Of a stretch of DNA of 64,000 nt, positions 32,612 through 48,316 are shown piece by piece; positions within the stretch are counted from its first letter, which is position 1; each line of letters begins with the position of its first letter. The notes beneath the pieces were generated by a model that saw only the letters and a program-made list of their open reading frames with translations, searched no databases and was not told where the DNA came from. A program made the position numbers and the translations under genes. Origin of the DNA: Mesaphorura yosii. Taxonomy: Eukaryota; Arthropoda; Collembola; Poduromorpha; Tullbergiidae. The stretch covers positions 24,791-88,790 of the forward strand of contig WIXG01000323.1 of NCBI GenBank assembly GCA_009869945.1. Direction: 5' to 3'.

Positions 32612-34266
32612 ATGTGGACGGAATTCCTCCTCTTTCAAGTCGTGGTTGTCTTCTTGTTCTACTTGATCAGTCAGCGTAGGCCGCACCCAAATTATCCACC
32701 AGGTAAAGAATTAATTAATGGTAGATCGTAGATTAGAATTAACTAATGTTCAGTTAATTTGTGGGTTACTAATTAATTTGCATTTTAGGGCCATGGGGCT
32801 TCCCGATAGTCGGCCACCTTCCCCTCCTGCGCACCGACTCCTTTCGCACAATGATGAAGATGAAGAAGCGGTTTGGCCCCGTCATCAGTCTCGTCTTCGG
32901 AAGCTACCCCGTGATTGTCATCAACGACTACAAAATGATTAAGGAGTCAATGAGCAGCATGGACTTCTCCGGGCGGCCTCGACTTCGCCCTGTCTGCGAG
33001 CGGAGCGGCGGGACTCCGAAGGGCATCGCCTTCACTGACGGCCACGAGTGGATTGAAAAACGCCGCTTTGCCCTGAAGCATCTGCGTGACTTTGGTTTCG
33101 GCAAGAAGTCGATGGAGTCCATCGTCCAGGATGAGATCGTCGAGCTCATCGAACATTTCAGGCGTGACGTGGGCGTTCCAATATCCACCATCTCCCGGTT
33201 CAATGCAGCCATTCTGAACGCACTCTGGCAAATCATTTCTGGTCAGCGTTTCAAGCAGGATGACCCGAAACTGCTGGAAATCCTGCAACTAGTAAACTCG
33301 ACCTTCCCAGCAGCCGATTCGGCTGCATCGCTCTCGACGTTGATGCCATTTCTGTCCCACATCGGGCCAAACGTGTTTGGGTTCAACCAAATGATGAGCC
33401 AAGCGTTTCGAATTGTGGACTTTGTGAGGGAATTCACGACCAAACACAAAGAAGGACATGTTCTGGGCCAGCCGAGGGGATTTCTCGATGTGTACTTTGA
33501 CGAGATCGCGAATGCAAAGCCCGGGTCAGGCTTTTATGGGCCCGAAGGAGGTAAGATCAGTAAATTGGACTTAAGACGCTGTGCTGTCCTTGGCATCCTT
33601 GACTCGACTCTTGACTGGCCCGCTCTTGTTTTTCTAGAACACTCGATGCTGTACGTCCTCGTCGATCTTTTCTCGGCCGGGGCGGAGACGACAAGCACAT
33701 CCCTGACCAATATTTTCCTTTACATGGCTCTGAACCCCGAGTGCCAGGCGAAAATGCATTCCGAAATCGATCGCGTCGTTGGTGGCTACCGTCTCCCGTC
33801 TCTGAGCGACCGCCCTTCCATGCCGTACACAGAAGCCGTGATCCACGAAGTCCTCCGCCTTTGTCCGCTCATTTCCGTCATGCACCGCACGCTCGTCGAC
33901 ATTCCTGACTTTCACGGCTACTTCATCCCGAAGGACACGATCGTCATGCCGGACATTTACGCAGCGCACTTTGACGAGGATTATTGGGACAAGCCCAAGG
34001 AATTCGACCCGACTCGGTTCATTTCCAAAGACGGGACCACGATTCTGAAGAAGGACGCATTCATGCCTTTCTCGGTGGGAAAACGGATTTGTCCCGCGGA
34101 GACCCTCGCGCGTGACGAACTCTTCCTCTTCACGGCGAGCCTGTTTCAGAAGTTTTCGGTGTCGACGGATCCTGCGAACCCGAACCCCAGCACGGAGTTG
34201 ATTATCAAGACGGTCATTTCACCCAAGCCACATAAGATCGTTATGACGGAGCGCCAGACCGCGTGA
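32612..34266 (+). CDS. Cytochrome P450, CYP2-clan-like
   Basis: ER-anchored haem monooxygenase. Three in-phase exons (32612-32702, 32789-33550, 33638-34266) give 493 aa. N-terminal anchor FLLFQVVVVFLFYLI, then the hinge PNYPPGPWGFPIVGHLPLL. The C-helix region has GHEWIEKRRFALKHLRDFG. I-helix FSAGAETTSTSL, K-helix EVLR (ExxR), FDPTRF, and haem loop PFSVGKRICPAETLARDE with the axial Cys. The residue two after that Cys is Ala where most P450s have Gly. Intron 2 (33551-33637) is 87 bp, a multiple of three without a stop, so its retention would add 29 residues before the I helix. The overall pattern fits the CYP2 clan (xenobiotic or hormone oxidation); subfamily not assigned. Next to an ABCC exporter. 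Confidence 0.93.
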
Positions 34267-34904
34267 GCGTGATCGCCGTAAGCCGTCTGATGTTGGCCGA
34301 TCCTTGACCTTTGCAATTGAGAGTGCGAGCCGAGCCCAAGCCAATTGAAGTCTAACTTATCTAATCAGCAAGAGACGACGTGACAACTGACAAGGAACAA
34401 TCAAATATCCATTGCGTGGCTTGCGTGCTCATAAGCAGTAACCAATAACCATGCGATTATTATGTTTCAGAATCACAATAAATTTCCGTGATCAGTTTGC
34501 AGTTATTCTGGACGTGAATTGAGCCACGTTCAGTGCATTGACATGACGTCTGACGTGCTTGACACTATTTCCAACAGCAGCCATAATCCATGAATAATGA
34601 GTACTGAAGCTTATCAGCAGCGCTACTGCGATGAAATAATTGGAATGGGACTTTAAAATTAAAATTGTCACCCACTCGCATGTCGCCTTTTTGTTCTGTC
34701 TAGCCTTTAATCTCGTTCTTTCTGCTTTGCTCTGCTCGTCAACACCTCGTTTGTGAGGCCACACACGACGACAAACCAAACGCAAAACCTGATGACCTAA
34801 TTCGTGAATTAATTTTCCACTCGCTTTATTTAAAAACCACGTTCCAGTTACATTAACACATTTTAATCTGTCGAGTCTGAATCTGGGGCAGATTCAGCAT
34901 CAGC
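34267..34904. other. Intergenic, P450 / ABCC
   Basis: Includes the P450 3' UTR (AATAAA near 34478) and the ABCC 5' flank. No other gene seen. Confidence 0.45.
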
Positions 34905-39648
<4,744 letters not shown>

Positions 39649-40163
39649 ATTAAATTTGGACACGGTTTTTGTAAATACTAATTTTTATACAAGCTACAAG
39701 CATATTAAAATGAAACAAGATTGACGAGACATCTGGTACAGTGCAAATCATCATTAAGAGGAGAATAACTTATGCGACTGAGGGCTTTGACCGCAGATCG
39801 TCATCCGAGTCAGGCAGAATCGGAAGTATTTGCATCTGTAGTTGAAAACGTCTGTAATCAGCAGACAGCGGAAAAGTTTCGACCAAAATCCTCCGTGAGG
39901 TACGACATACGACTAGAAAAAATTAACAATATCCATGTGCAGATTCAAGTTTAATGATGACTGGCCAAAATGAACCGAATCTTCAATAATTGATTGAAGA
40001 AACTGTGAATATCAAGTTTAATTTCCTGACTCAATCGCCTTTTCCGTGTCGTCGGTTCGCCCCATTCCAAGTTTCGAATTCCCGTTCGATTGGCCGGTGC
40101 AAGTTTAATTTTGGAAAAATACTTTTTTAAGAACTATGACGCAAATGAACATTCAGTGCATTT
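39649..40163. other. Intergenic
   Basis: ABCC 3' UTR followed by AT-rich sequence; a 60-codon ORF at 39772 is probably chance. Confidence 0.4.
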
Positions 40164-40631
40164 TCATCGTCTTATTCCTGAACAATATCCATCAAAATTG
40201 CTAAGAACCAATTTTACACGAACATTCAAAATCAAGTGGAGACTGTGGTTGGAGCTGTGACTGTGATCACTGTACTCGTCACTCTGGGCGCACTGAAGCT
40301 TTTGGTATTGGACAGCCGCGCAAATGATCTTGAGCGTTGTTTTGCTGTAGCCGTCTGCATCGTCTGCTTCTTCTTTGATACACTGGCAATTCATAGTTAG
40401 CTGCTGCGCACGCAAAAACAGACATTTCCAAGAGGTTACAGCAGAATTCCCGGTGAAAGAAACTCGCACCATCAATAAGTACTGCGCCTTGCAGTCCACA
40501 CCCCCTCGTTCGTAGTGGGTCGGCCGAAATTCAAGGCTGCAGTTGCCGACTATCTTGAAAGTCCAGATGTACTCTCGGGCCCGTAATAAGGCGGCGGAGC
40601 CTTGGAGGAGTAGAATGACAGCGGGAAGCTC
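40164..40631 (-). CDS. Orphan Cys-rich, probably secreted protein (exon lacking its start)
   Basis: An uninterrupted 155-codon frame runs from just after a TGA (40634-40632) to a stop at 40164-40166. It has no ATG near its beginning, so the start should lie in an upstream exon. The first residues form a secretion-signal-like core (AVILLLQGSAALLRA). The rest resembles a folded extracellular domain with nine cysteines and alternating hydrophobic strands: EYIWTFKIVGNCSLEF, VDCKAQYLLMVRVSF, SWKCLFL, MNCQC, LKIICAAVQYQKLQC, DGYCSG. A Ser/His-rich loop lies between the last two. I do not recognise a family. Downstream AT-rich sequence could hold the 3' UTR. Confidence 0.4.
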   Translation of the reverse strand, partial: ELPAVILLLQGSAALLRAREYIWTFKIVGNCSLEFRPTHYERGGVDCKAQYLLMVRVSFTGNSAVTSWKCLFLRAQQLTMNCQCIKEEADDADGYSKTTLKIICAAVQYQKLQCAQSDEYSDHSHSSNHSLHLILNVRVKLVLSNFDGYCSGIRR

Positions 40632-41407
40632 TCAACCGCAAACACGTCATCACGTCCGGCTTATCGCACTATGTCCCACTCTTGACCCTTGACCCGGCCC
40701 GGAGCGGACGCAATTACAATTAGTGACAAAACCGCAACCCAAAGAATCTTCGCGATTACCAAAGTCGGTTGTATTGTGAAAAGTCGACTGCACAGGGCAA
40801 GAACCGAGTTTCAAATGAGGCAAAAGATTTCGCTCACTGACGAAGATCAGATCAGAATCTTGGTGACATGATAAGAATTAAAAGCGTGCCAATGCTACGC
40901 ACTCATTCGATTCATTCTAGGTCAAAGTTGTTTTCTTGAGGTGAGAATATTTGATGACACCCCTAAACTGCAGAGTTCATTGCTTGCGCAAGCTATTAAT
41001 TGCGATGCAAAGAAATCAGCCCACAGACGCGCGAAAAACAAGCGCAAAATTGTACAAGCAGAAATTCCAATTTTGAATTTCACTTTAACTTTACACAAAG
41101 AAATGTCAAAGTTCACCCAATCGGTAGTGGCTGGATTTTCTGCAAGTTCATTTTGACTAGTTTTTGCGCTCATTATGACCAAATTGTGCACACACAGCTC
41201 GTCAATTTAATTACGCATTTAAGGTGGAAATTAGTGTTCATGAGCATTAATTATAATTTAATTTAAATCAGCTTTTTGAATTCTCGAATTCGTTTAAGGA
41301 TTGGCACGTTCTTATACAGCAGCAAATTAGATTTCCAAATCGGTGCAAGTGCTATGCAATTCGGTTCGTTAGCGACCTCGAGTGGGCACCACCATCTTCT
41401 AAGTGTG
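40632..41407. other. Intergenic
   Basis: May contain the missing first exon and promoter of the Cys-rich gene (minus strand). Nothing else seen. Confidence 0.35.
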
Positions 41408-43084
41408 TCACGGGGACTTCGGCGCTGTTTCGGCCGCGAGGTCAATGTGCATTTCGTTGTCTGCGGGTGCCGCCAGGGTTTGGCACATCCCGTGTCCTCC
41501 ACCCTCCTCGGGCTGCTCCCGACATTCAAGTCCAGCTTGGCACCTCAGTGTAATATTGCCCGCCACATCGTGCTCCCCGCACGGCCCCCCTTCTCGGGAC
41601 AGACAGGCCCCGCTTTCGGGGTGGTACATCAGCTCAGGGCTGGCACACTCGCATTTCCTGGTGCCCTCATCACAGACGAGTCCCTTGGTAGCTTCGCAGG
41701 CATGCTCAGGATGATAACAGTGCTCGCCATGTGGCAACGCCCGAAAGCAACGTGTCCTATTGAGGGGTACCGTCTCCCCAGGCGCCTCATTACACTCGCA
41801 TCTCCCGGTCCCCGGGTTGCAGTGCGCCAGATCCACACAGGTCGTGACCGTTGAGCAAGGTCCACCGATAACGGTCAAGCAGATGTCACGCCCCTCGTCA
41901 TAGACTTGACTGAACAGGTTAGGGCATACGCAGCGGCGGTTGACACAGCGTAGCCCCTGGGCGCATGCCGCCTCCCCCGTTTCGGCACGGGAGCATTCAC
42001 CCCCGTACCCTTGCCCACAGTGGCCGCTGGGGCGCCTGTATCGCTGCTGGCACCCTGAACACGTTCCGTATGTGCATCGCATATTGGCCGCGCAAGTTCC
42101 ACCACTTTGACACCTGTCCCCGGCTTTGAATACGCACTTCCGCGCGGCAAAGTCCCAAATCCGCCCGTTCCCGCACCGGCACTTGCCCTCAATGCAGCGT
42201 GTCTCGTCCCTGCAGGGATCATCGGGTCGATCGCCACCGAAAGGGTCCTGCACCATCTCACAAGCTTCATCATACCTACGTACCGGACCGCAGCGCCTGT
42301 CCCGCCACATAGCCCGCATTCCTTCGCCGCACTCGCACCGGCCACCGGTCAGGGTTGAATTGGGAGGGCAGGGCGCGGGCTTGCCCTCAAGCTCGGGGCA
42401 CGACCGGGCACTCAGGTAGCAAGAGCAATCCTTCGTCAAAGGGTCGTAGAAGAGGTTCATGCTGTTGCAGTACGAAGGGCCAAGGCACACGCCGCGGGCA
42501 CCGTTCCATTCCCCGTCCTGGCACGTGCAAACGTTGGACCGGCAGGATAGGCCGTGCTGGCAACTTCCCGACGAATCGGCGCACGATTCGCCAAGGGTCC
42601 GCCTAGCGGCGCAGGTGAAGTCCTGAAGGGGAGGGTACCAACCATGACCACCGTGGTGTCCCCTGCGGGCAAGAAAATATCACCATGATTTTTTAATTAC
42701 AGATCACACGCGTTTGCACGCTTCTTACCCACGCCCGTGCCCTCGGAACTCAGGAAGATCAAATGTCCTGAGGTTACCCAGGTGCACCGTAAAATAGTCC
42801 TGGGGGCACCCGCAGACCCTACGTCCGGAACCCACACAAATTCCACCCCCACCCGATCCGCATTGGTATTCCGAGTCGGGCCAGCTCGGGTCACACAGTT
42901 CTCCTAGCCCCACGACGCATTTTTGCATGGTTTCATTGAACACGGCGGCGTTCTCCCTTGGCGCGAATTTAGCGCACTTATTCACCTCCGGCTCCGGAAC
43001 TGTCGTGATTTCGGGGCCGCCCTCGGCCGTGCCTCCCAGGGCCAAGGGAAGGAGTACCACAAAAAGTGCGAAAAGGGCTTTCAT
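41408..43084 (-). CDS. Secreted EB-module Cys-rich protein
   Basis: Two exons (43084-42729, 42662-41408) join in phase 2 and give 536 aa. A signal peptide (MKALFALFVVLLPLALGG) precedes a chain of Cys-rich repeats of EB type (C-x-C pairs; EB modules occur in nematode and arthropod secreted proteins). Examples are LGESCADSSGSCQHGLSC, SNVCTCQDGEW, RCIEGKCRCGNGR, RCVNRRCVCPN, RCECNEAPGE and KCECASPELMYHPESG. The recurrent order is a 'C-x-n-C-x-n-C-VN-x-x-C-x-C' unit ending in an aromatic/Gly patch. An in-frame ATG 60 bp upstream (43144) is possible but would bury the signal peptide. The coding part looks G/C-rich against its AT-rich flanks. Likely extracellular; partners unknown. Confidence 0.85.
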
Positions 43085-44802
43085 TCTTAATATGGAAATA
43101 TCTCGAATCAACCTGAGTCTCTGAAAATTTTTCTGCATGCACATTTAAATAGCTAATTAATGTAATTAACGCCATTTAATTGAAGCGGAATAATTTGGCT
43201 TTAGCTTGCCTGAGCGTTAATTAGCGCTTAATTGAGTAAACCTTCGTCGCAGAATTGAGTCCATCATGCTTTCTTATATGGAGGAGATGAATTGGCGCTT
43301 AATTTAGAACTGTACCGCAAGTCAATAAGCATTCGTTTGCAAAAATATTCCAGTCTGCAAATGTTATTCAGAATTGCAAATTAACGTCGCGTACTTTTCA
43401 AGTGCATCAAGTCAAGGCAACAGTCAGCTGTGCCAATTTCTCCACTCGGACTTGAAAAATTGATGTCGTTTTAGGATAGAATTAACAATCAGTTCTTCAA
43501 TATGAGTATGAGTATCGTATACACGTGAGTACAGTCAAATAATGATCCCGTACTCATGCTCAGTTTCGTATTAACAATTAAATCCGGAGTCTGACTCACG
43601 TGAGTACAGATTCTGCGTGATTCGTGAGCACGTACTCAGCTTCTTCAAGTGCAAGTCCGATTCCATTAATTACTTTGTAGATAAGAATTATAATTAGACC
43701 GACGAGAAACGACAAGTATAATGTAAGCGAATCTAATCAACAAGTTTCTTTTCTTTTTCTCTTCGGTGAAAGTCAATTCAACATATTGAAATTAACTGGA
43801 ATTGTGATCTACAAACACAAATGGGTCAGTTTAGTAAAATTTATTACATTTGATCCATTCGGAGAAGACAAATTTGAATGCAGATGAACGAGTTTTGAAA
43901 AGAATGTTCCTTCTTCTCTCAAATCTATCGATTGTCGGAATCTTTCCAGTGACAATTTCGGCGCTGGCAAAATTAGAGCATGCCATTGAGCTGACTTGAT
44001 CTCACAATATCGCAGTGAAAAAAACTTAAAGGAGATAACAAATAACCAACGAGAGAAATCATTTTCCACGCAAGAAAATGGCATGTCACTCCGCTGAGTA
44101 CGCAGGGTTGCAGGTTAATATATCACTGATATCAATGATATACACCTTGCAAACTGGATTCCTGGGCATCTTTTTAGCTACCAGACACGGATTTAATTTA
44201 GAGAAAAGAGAAAAATCACATCAAAATATATATGTAAATATATAAGTGATTATGAAAAAAGAAAGACGAGAGAGTGAGACCTTCTCGCCACGAAATACTC
44301 TACGTTACTCTAATCCACGCCGCCTTCGCCCCTCCAGTGAAGCCCCCAGCAGACTCCTCTCGCTGTTTCCGTTGTTGGTTCAGCTGCTCCGACGCAGACG
44401 CACGACTCTTTGACTTTTGTGGACGGGGAGCGCCACCTCCCCGCCTTGTCCTTTGACTTTAGGAGGGGGGCCAATTCCTCCGGGTTCGAATCGAGCGCCT
44501 CACGCGGACCAAGACTTTGATTTTTGCTGCTCCTGAGGGGAGTCCATGTGCCGGGTGACTTGTGGGCTCCACATTCAGGATTTCGGACTGCGTGTCTGGA
44601 AAGACAAATGACAACGAAAAACGACTGCAAAATTTGATCACAAAAAGAGATATGCAAAGCAAAATTAGCATAATTAATAAATAATGATAAATAATTCAGC
44701 ATCAGAAAATTCGAAATCACCCAATGTCGAATTTTTATTTACAATGTAGATTAAAATACGCATTTCTATCGTAAACACTAGCAGATAACTTGCAGTTGTC
44801 GT
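43085..44802. other. Long intergenic stretch
   Basis: AT-rich, with CACGTGAGTACAG-like motifs near 43522 and 43597 and a palindromic TATCACTGATATCA patch near 44120. An open minus-strand frame at 44310-44720 lacks a start and a family, so I did not call it. Confidence 0.4.
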
Positions 44803-46074
44803 TCATTTGAACGCAATCATCACTTTTCCAGTTGCATACACGAGAAATGCGACATATGTGAGTTTGGCTTTCTTCTCCAGCCCGTACAACCCGCAGACAG
44901 TGAATTTGAGGGGCGCGAGAGACCGAAGAATTTGGCGTGCGTATGCATATTCTCTTCCATGGCGGCGGTGGTGGTGCTCAGTCCCAGTCTCAGTCAGCTG
45001 GCGTTTGAGGCCGGAAATGTACTTGGATGAAATCGTCCAGAGTCCCGACATCACACTTACGGCAACCGTCAAGACGACGTACAGATTGACAGCGAGCAGC
45101 AAGAAGACGAGGGACGCCAGCGACACCGCCACGGCCCACTCGCTTCTGCCGCTGCTGCTGCTGCTGTGGTCACCGTGCCGTATTTCAACAAAAACCATGA
45201 GAAGCAGCATTGTATTCGAGCTCGCGGCGCACTTCATTACCGGAACCACGAGTCCAGAGAATGACCCGTAATTAAATCGATTGCAGAAGATGGAAAGCAT
45301 TCTATAATTCACACAGCATTGATCCAAATCCAAGTCCAAGCTTGGCGTAGGCTTGGGCGTGGGCGGCACGGAAGCACGAAGGACAGACTGCACGATGTGA
45401 TGGTACAAGTAAATGTAAGTCCCGATGAGGAGGAAAGCCGTGATTCCGCGCGAGGCGACGATAAAAACGACCACCGCGATGGCAGCCGACGCTTCGGGGC
45501 TCCCGGTGACTTGGTACAAGTAGTGGCCTTCGACGAAAGCCGAGATGAAGGCGGATCCAAACATCGACGTGACAAACACGTAGTAAAAGTATTTGATGGG
45601 ATTCTGCGCTTTGGGAGTCCGAATCCTCTTCCCTTCCGACTGCGACGTCGACGTAGCCGACGTGAGGAGCTGGTTGAAGAGCGCCAGGAGTTCGTGTCCC
45701 GGCCAGGCGAAGGCGAAACCAAAATTAACGATTGCAAAATACGCCGTGGAAAGCATGAGATAAACAATCGAGACGGCGTTCGTGAATTCGGCTTTGATCC
45801 CGTGCCCGCCGCTGTCGCAGTCGGAGTGTACACGCCGCAATCTCCAAATGCTCTGCGCAAAAATGAGGCAATCCATGAAATTGCAGTAATACACGAGGAC
45901 CGTCTTCCACGCCCAAGCACTCGGTTTTCGTTCCACCCGACACTTTTCGCCATTCCAGACGGCGCCTGCAGCGAGAAACGTGCAGGACGCCGCGCGCACG
46001 TTCACGGCGACGAGGTTCAGAGCTGTCCGCGTCAGCATCGCTCCGATTGCTGTACTGTTTAATGTACACTCCAT
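44803..46074 (-). CDS. Divergent 7-TM gustatory-receptor-like protein 2
   Basis: Single exon of 423 aa; ATG at 46074 (MECTLNSTAIGAML). Hydrophobic helices include AVSIVYLMLSTAYFAIVNFG, YYVFVTSMFGSAFISAFVEG, AIAVVVFIVASRGITAFLLI and AVSLASLVFLLLAVNLYVVL. There is no signal peptide. The last loop and helix read RQILRSLAPLKFTVCGLYGL and end VYATGKVMIAF, homologous to the C-termini of the receptors at 24611 and 50677. A fragment of a close relative (LKFNVGGLYCMKK) lies at about 49.95 kb. Probable chemoreceptor ion channel of the Gr superfamily; ligand unknown. The lack of introns differs from receptor 1. Confidence 0.7.
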   Translation of the reverse strand: MECTLNSTAIGAMLTRTALNLVAVNVRAASCTFLAAGAVWNGEKCRVERKPSAWAWKTVLVYYCNFMDCLIFAQSIWRLRRVHSDCDSGGHGIKAEFTNAVSIVYLMLSTAYFAIVNFGFAFAWPGHELLALFNQLLTSATSTSQSEGKRIRTPKAQNPIKYFYYVFVTSMFGSAFISAFVEGHYLYQVTGSPEASAAIAVVVFIVASRGITAFLLIGTYIYLYHHIVQSVLRASVPPTPKPTPSLDLDLDQCCVNYRMLSIFCNRFNYGSFSGLVVPVMKCAASSNTMLLLMVFVEIRHGDHSSSSSGRSEWAVAVSLASLVFLLLAVNLYVVLTVAVSVMSGLWTISSKYISGLKRQLTETGTEHHHRRHGREYAYARQILRSLAPLKFTVCGLYGLEKKAKLTYVAFLVYATGKVMIAFK

Positions 46075-46521
46075 AAAGCACAACTGGAATGGACTGCCTG
46101 TAGTTTCGATCTAAAAGCGCACTAAAAATAGTGCGCATTAAGCAAGGCCTGATGCAATCAGATTAATCGATGATTAGGAGTTTAAATTTAAATGAAGTGT
46201 CTTTGTTTGCACGGAGCGGCAGGGCAAACAAACCAAACAAAGACAAAGGATGGACGACTTCTAATTAGAGCCGGCTCGGGTTCGAAGAGCCCGATTGTAC
46301 TCAAAACTGGCAGAATCCTTCGTTTATTTATTCACCTATGAAATTTGCAGTAGTTTCAAGCTTGATTAAATTGTACTAGTACAATTAAGGTGGTAGAAAC
46401 ACCTGGGGCCGATTCTTCTTAATTCACCATTTTATTATAAGCATGACAGATAACCATTTCTTAAATTTTAAGTATTTCGGATTTAGAAAAGCAGTTACAA
46501 TTACAATTCAATGTCTACGGT
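46075..46521. other. Intergenic
   Basis: Between receptor 2 and the PSMA1 3' end. An ORF that overlaps the receptor start in another frame is a shadow. No gene. Confidence 0.45.
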
Positions 46522-47660
46522 TTAATCGGTGTCCATTCCAGCTGGAGGAGCCGCGTCTGCCTGTGGTGGAAGCGGAACCGCGTCGGGTGGCGGTTCCGGA
46601 GGTGGAGCGCCACCATCGTCGTCTCCTGCATCAGCAGCCGGCGCTCCCTTCCCCTTCCTCTCGCTCGGGTCCAGCAGATTCAAGTACACGTCTGCACGCT
46701 CATCATCAAAGCTGTCAAAGGTGAAGCCTTCTCCAACGATTCCGATGCTCACGTTCTGCAAAAGGATCAAAGAAATTAAAATTAAGATGGCAAACCTTAC
46801 GGAAGCAAATAGTTCAAAATCAAAGTTAATTTACTTATTTGACTACCTTATTTGTGAGCTCCATTTCCGCCGGAAGAGTGTCCCTCAACGCTCTCAAAGC
46901 ATGAGCCACCAATTCATTCAACCCCGAGCCAATTAATTCATCCAAGTGCTTCTCCAAATACGTCCTCGCCGCCTGGCTTCTCGCACCGATCGCCATAGCC
47001 TTGCAATCGTAGTAGTTGGCGGAGGGGCACGTCTGGTACAGATGCGGCCCACGCTGGTCGTAGCCAATCACGAGCAATCCAATTCCATACGGGCGGCGAT
47101 CATATCCCTGTGTTGAGCCCTGCATCTTGTTGCCAAGCATGGTGAGGAGGCGAGAGAGGGGCAGTGGTGTGTCGTTCGCGTAGCGGTAGTTGAGGCACTC
47201 GATTCTCATGTAGCGGACGAGGAGGCGGCCGTCGGCGGTGAGGCCTGCACCAATAATTCAATCTTAAAATTAAAGGCTCAGAAAAAATCAACTTGTACTC
47301 GAAATCAGCAAAATTCTTACCCGAAATCGACACACCCATGTGTTCATCGACGGGAATGATCTTCTTCTGGTGGGCAGCTAGATCGGATGAAGCTCGTTTC
47401 AGTGCCACAACCACGGCGTGCGTAGCAGACTTGACCCCAACAGTAGCCGAACCCTGTTTCACGGCTTCCATCGCGTACTCGACCTGGTGGAGCCGTCCAG
47501 CCGGGCTCCATGTCGTCACGTCGCTGTCGTAATGGTTACGGAACTGTGAAGAGGGAGATATTTATGTGGGAATTAGACAGAGACTGAAAAATGGGTCAGA
47601 TTATTGAAAGAGATAAGCCGGCAGCGGGTTGGGAGCAAACTGGCAACCGCCACTTACCAT
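46522..47660 (-). CDS. PSMA1: 20S proteasome subunit alpha type-1
   Basis: Alpha-ring subunit (alpha6) of the 20S core that gates substrate entry. Four in-phase exons: 47660-47658 (only the ATG), 47543-47321, 47244-46847 and 46755-46522; 285 aa. Family blocks: [87 protein letters not shown] and ARTYLEKHL. The C-terminal tail is Pro/Ala/Asp-rich and longer than in human (263 aa). Putting the start codon alone in exon 1 means the donor GT directly follows ATG. Head to head with the 19S subunit gene PSMD6. Confidence 0.95.
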
Positions 47661-48316
47661 TTCTGCTGATCAGATGATATTGTAACCCGAAAAATTCCAG
47701 AAGTGAGGAGCAAATTAACAACCAAATGTGACCAAGCCAAAACAGAGCACAATATTTACTTAACGTGTAGCTTTGTATTTTAATTGACTTAATTCGAAAC
47801 TGGAAGATTAGAATTTCTGCTCTGTCATTCACCTTCTGCCTTCTGCGGCTCGGCTGCTTCTTTTGCTTCTCGCTCACACGCCAAATGCGAATGCAAAGTT
47901 TCGTAGTTTGAGAATATCATGAGAGCAAGGAAAAAGTTACACCGGCATGCATGGGCATTTCTATTTGCAACGCAATCCTGCACTGTCATCGTCATCTTCG
48001 CTGTGCGTAGTGCCGAGTCTCTTCTCTTGCGGTCTTTTCAATTGGGAGTTCAATCACTTCAATTCTTCAATCTTCAGTCTCCGGATTCGCTCAACCAAAA
48101 TTCCAACACAATTTACGACATTTCAGCAATTGATAACCTTTTTCGTGATTTCAAGTTGAATTAGGCAGCAGACGAGTCGAAATAATTACTTGAGGTGAGT
48201 GGACCTCGAATTAAATTAAGTGCTGTGGTGCCTCGTTATTGAATTGAAGTTAAGTTCAATTTTTTTCGTCCCCGCAGCCTTTTGGAAGTATCGCCATTTA
48301 GTTAACAGCTCCAGCC
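47661..48316. promoter_or_regulatory. Divergent promoter region between two proteasome genes
   Basis: 656 bp between the PSMA1 ATG (-) and the PSMD6 ATG (+). It contains the 5' UTRs and probably an intron of PSMD6, since an acceptor-like CCCCGCAG lies at about 48278. It is well placed for coordinated expression. I could not identify a definite Nrf1/ARE-type or other proteasome-control motif. Confidence 0.4.

Noticed and set aside
44470-44500. GGTTCGAATC resembling a tRNA B box
   Set aside because: No A box or cloverleaf arms could be found at the right distance.
44310-44720. 136-codon minus-strand frame with an acceptor-like TTTCCAG
   Set aside because: Composition changes between frames around a C6 run, there is no start or upstream exon, and no family fits.
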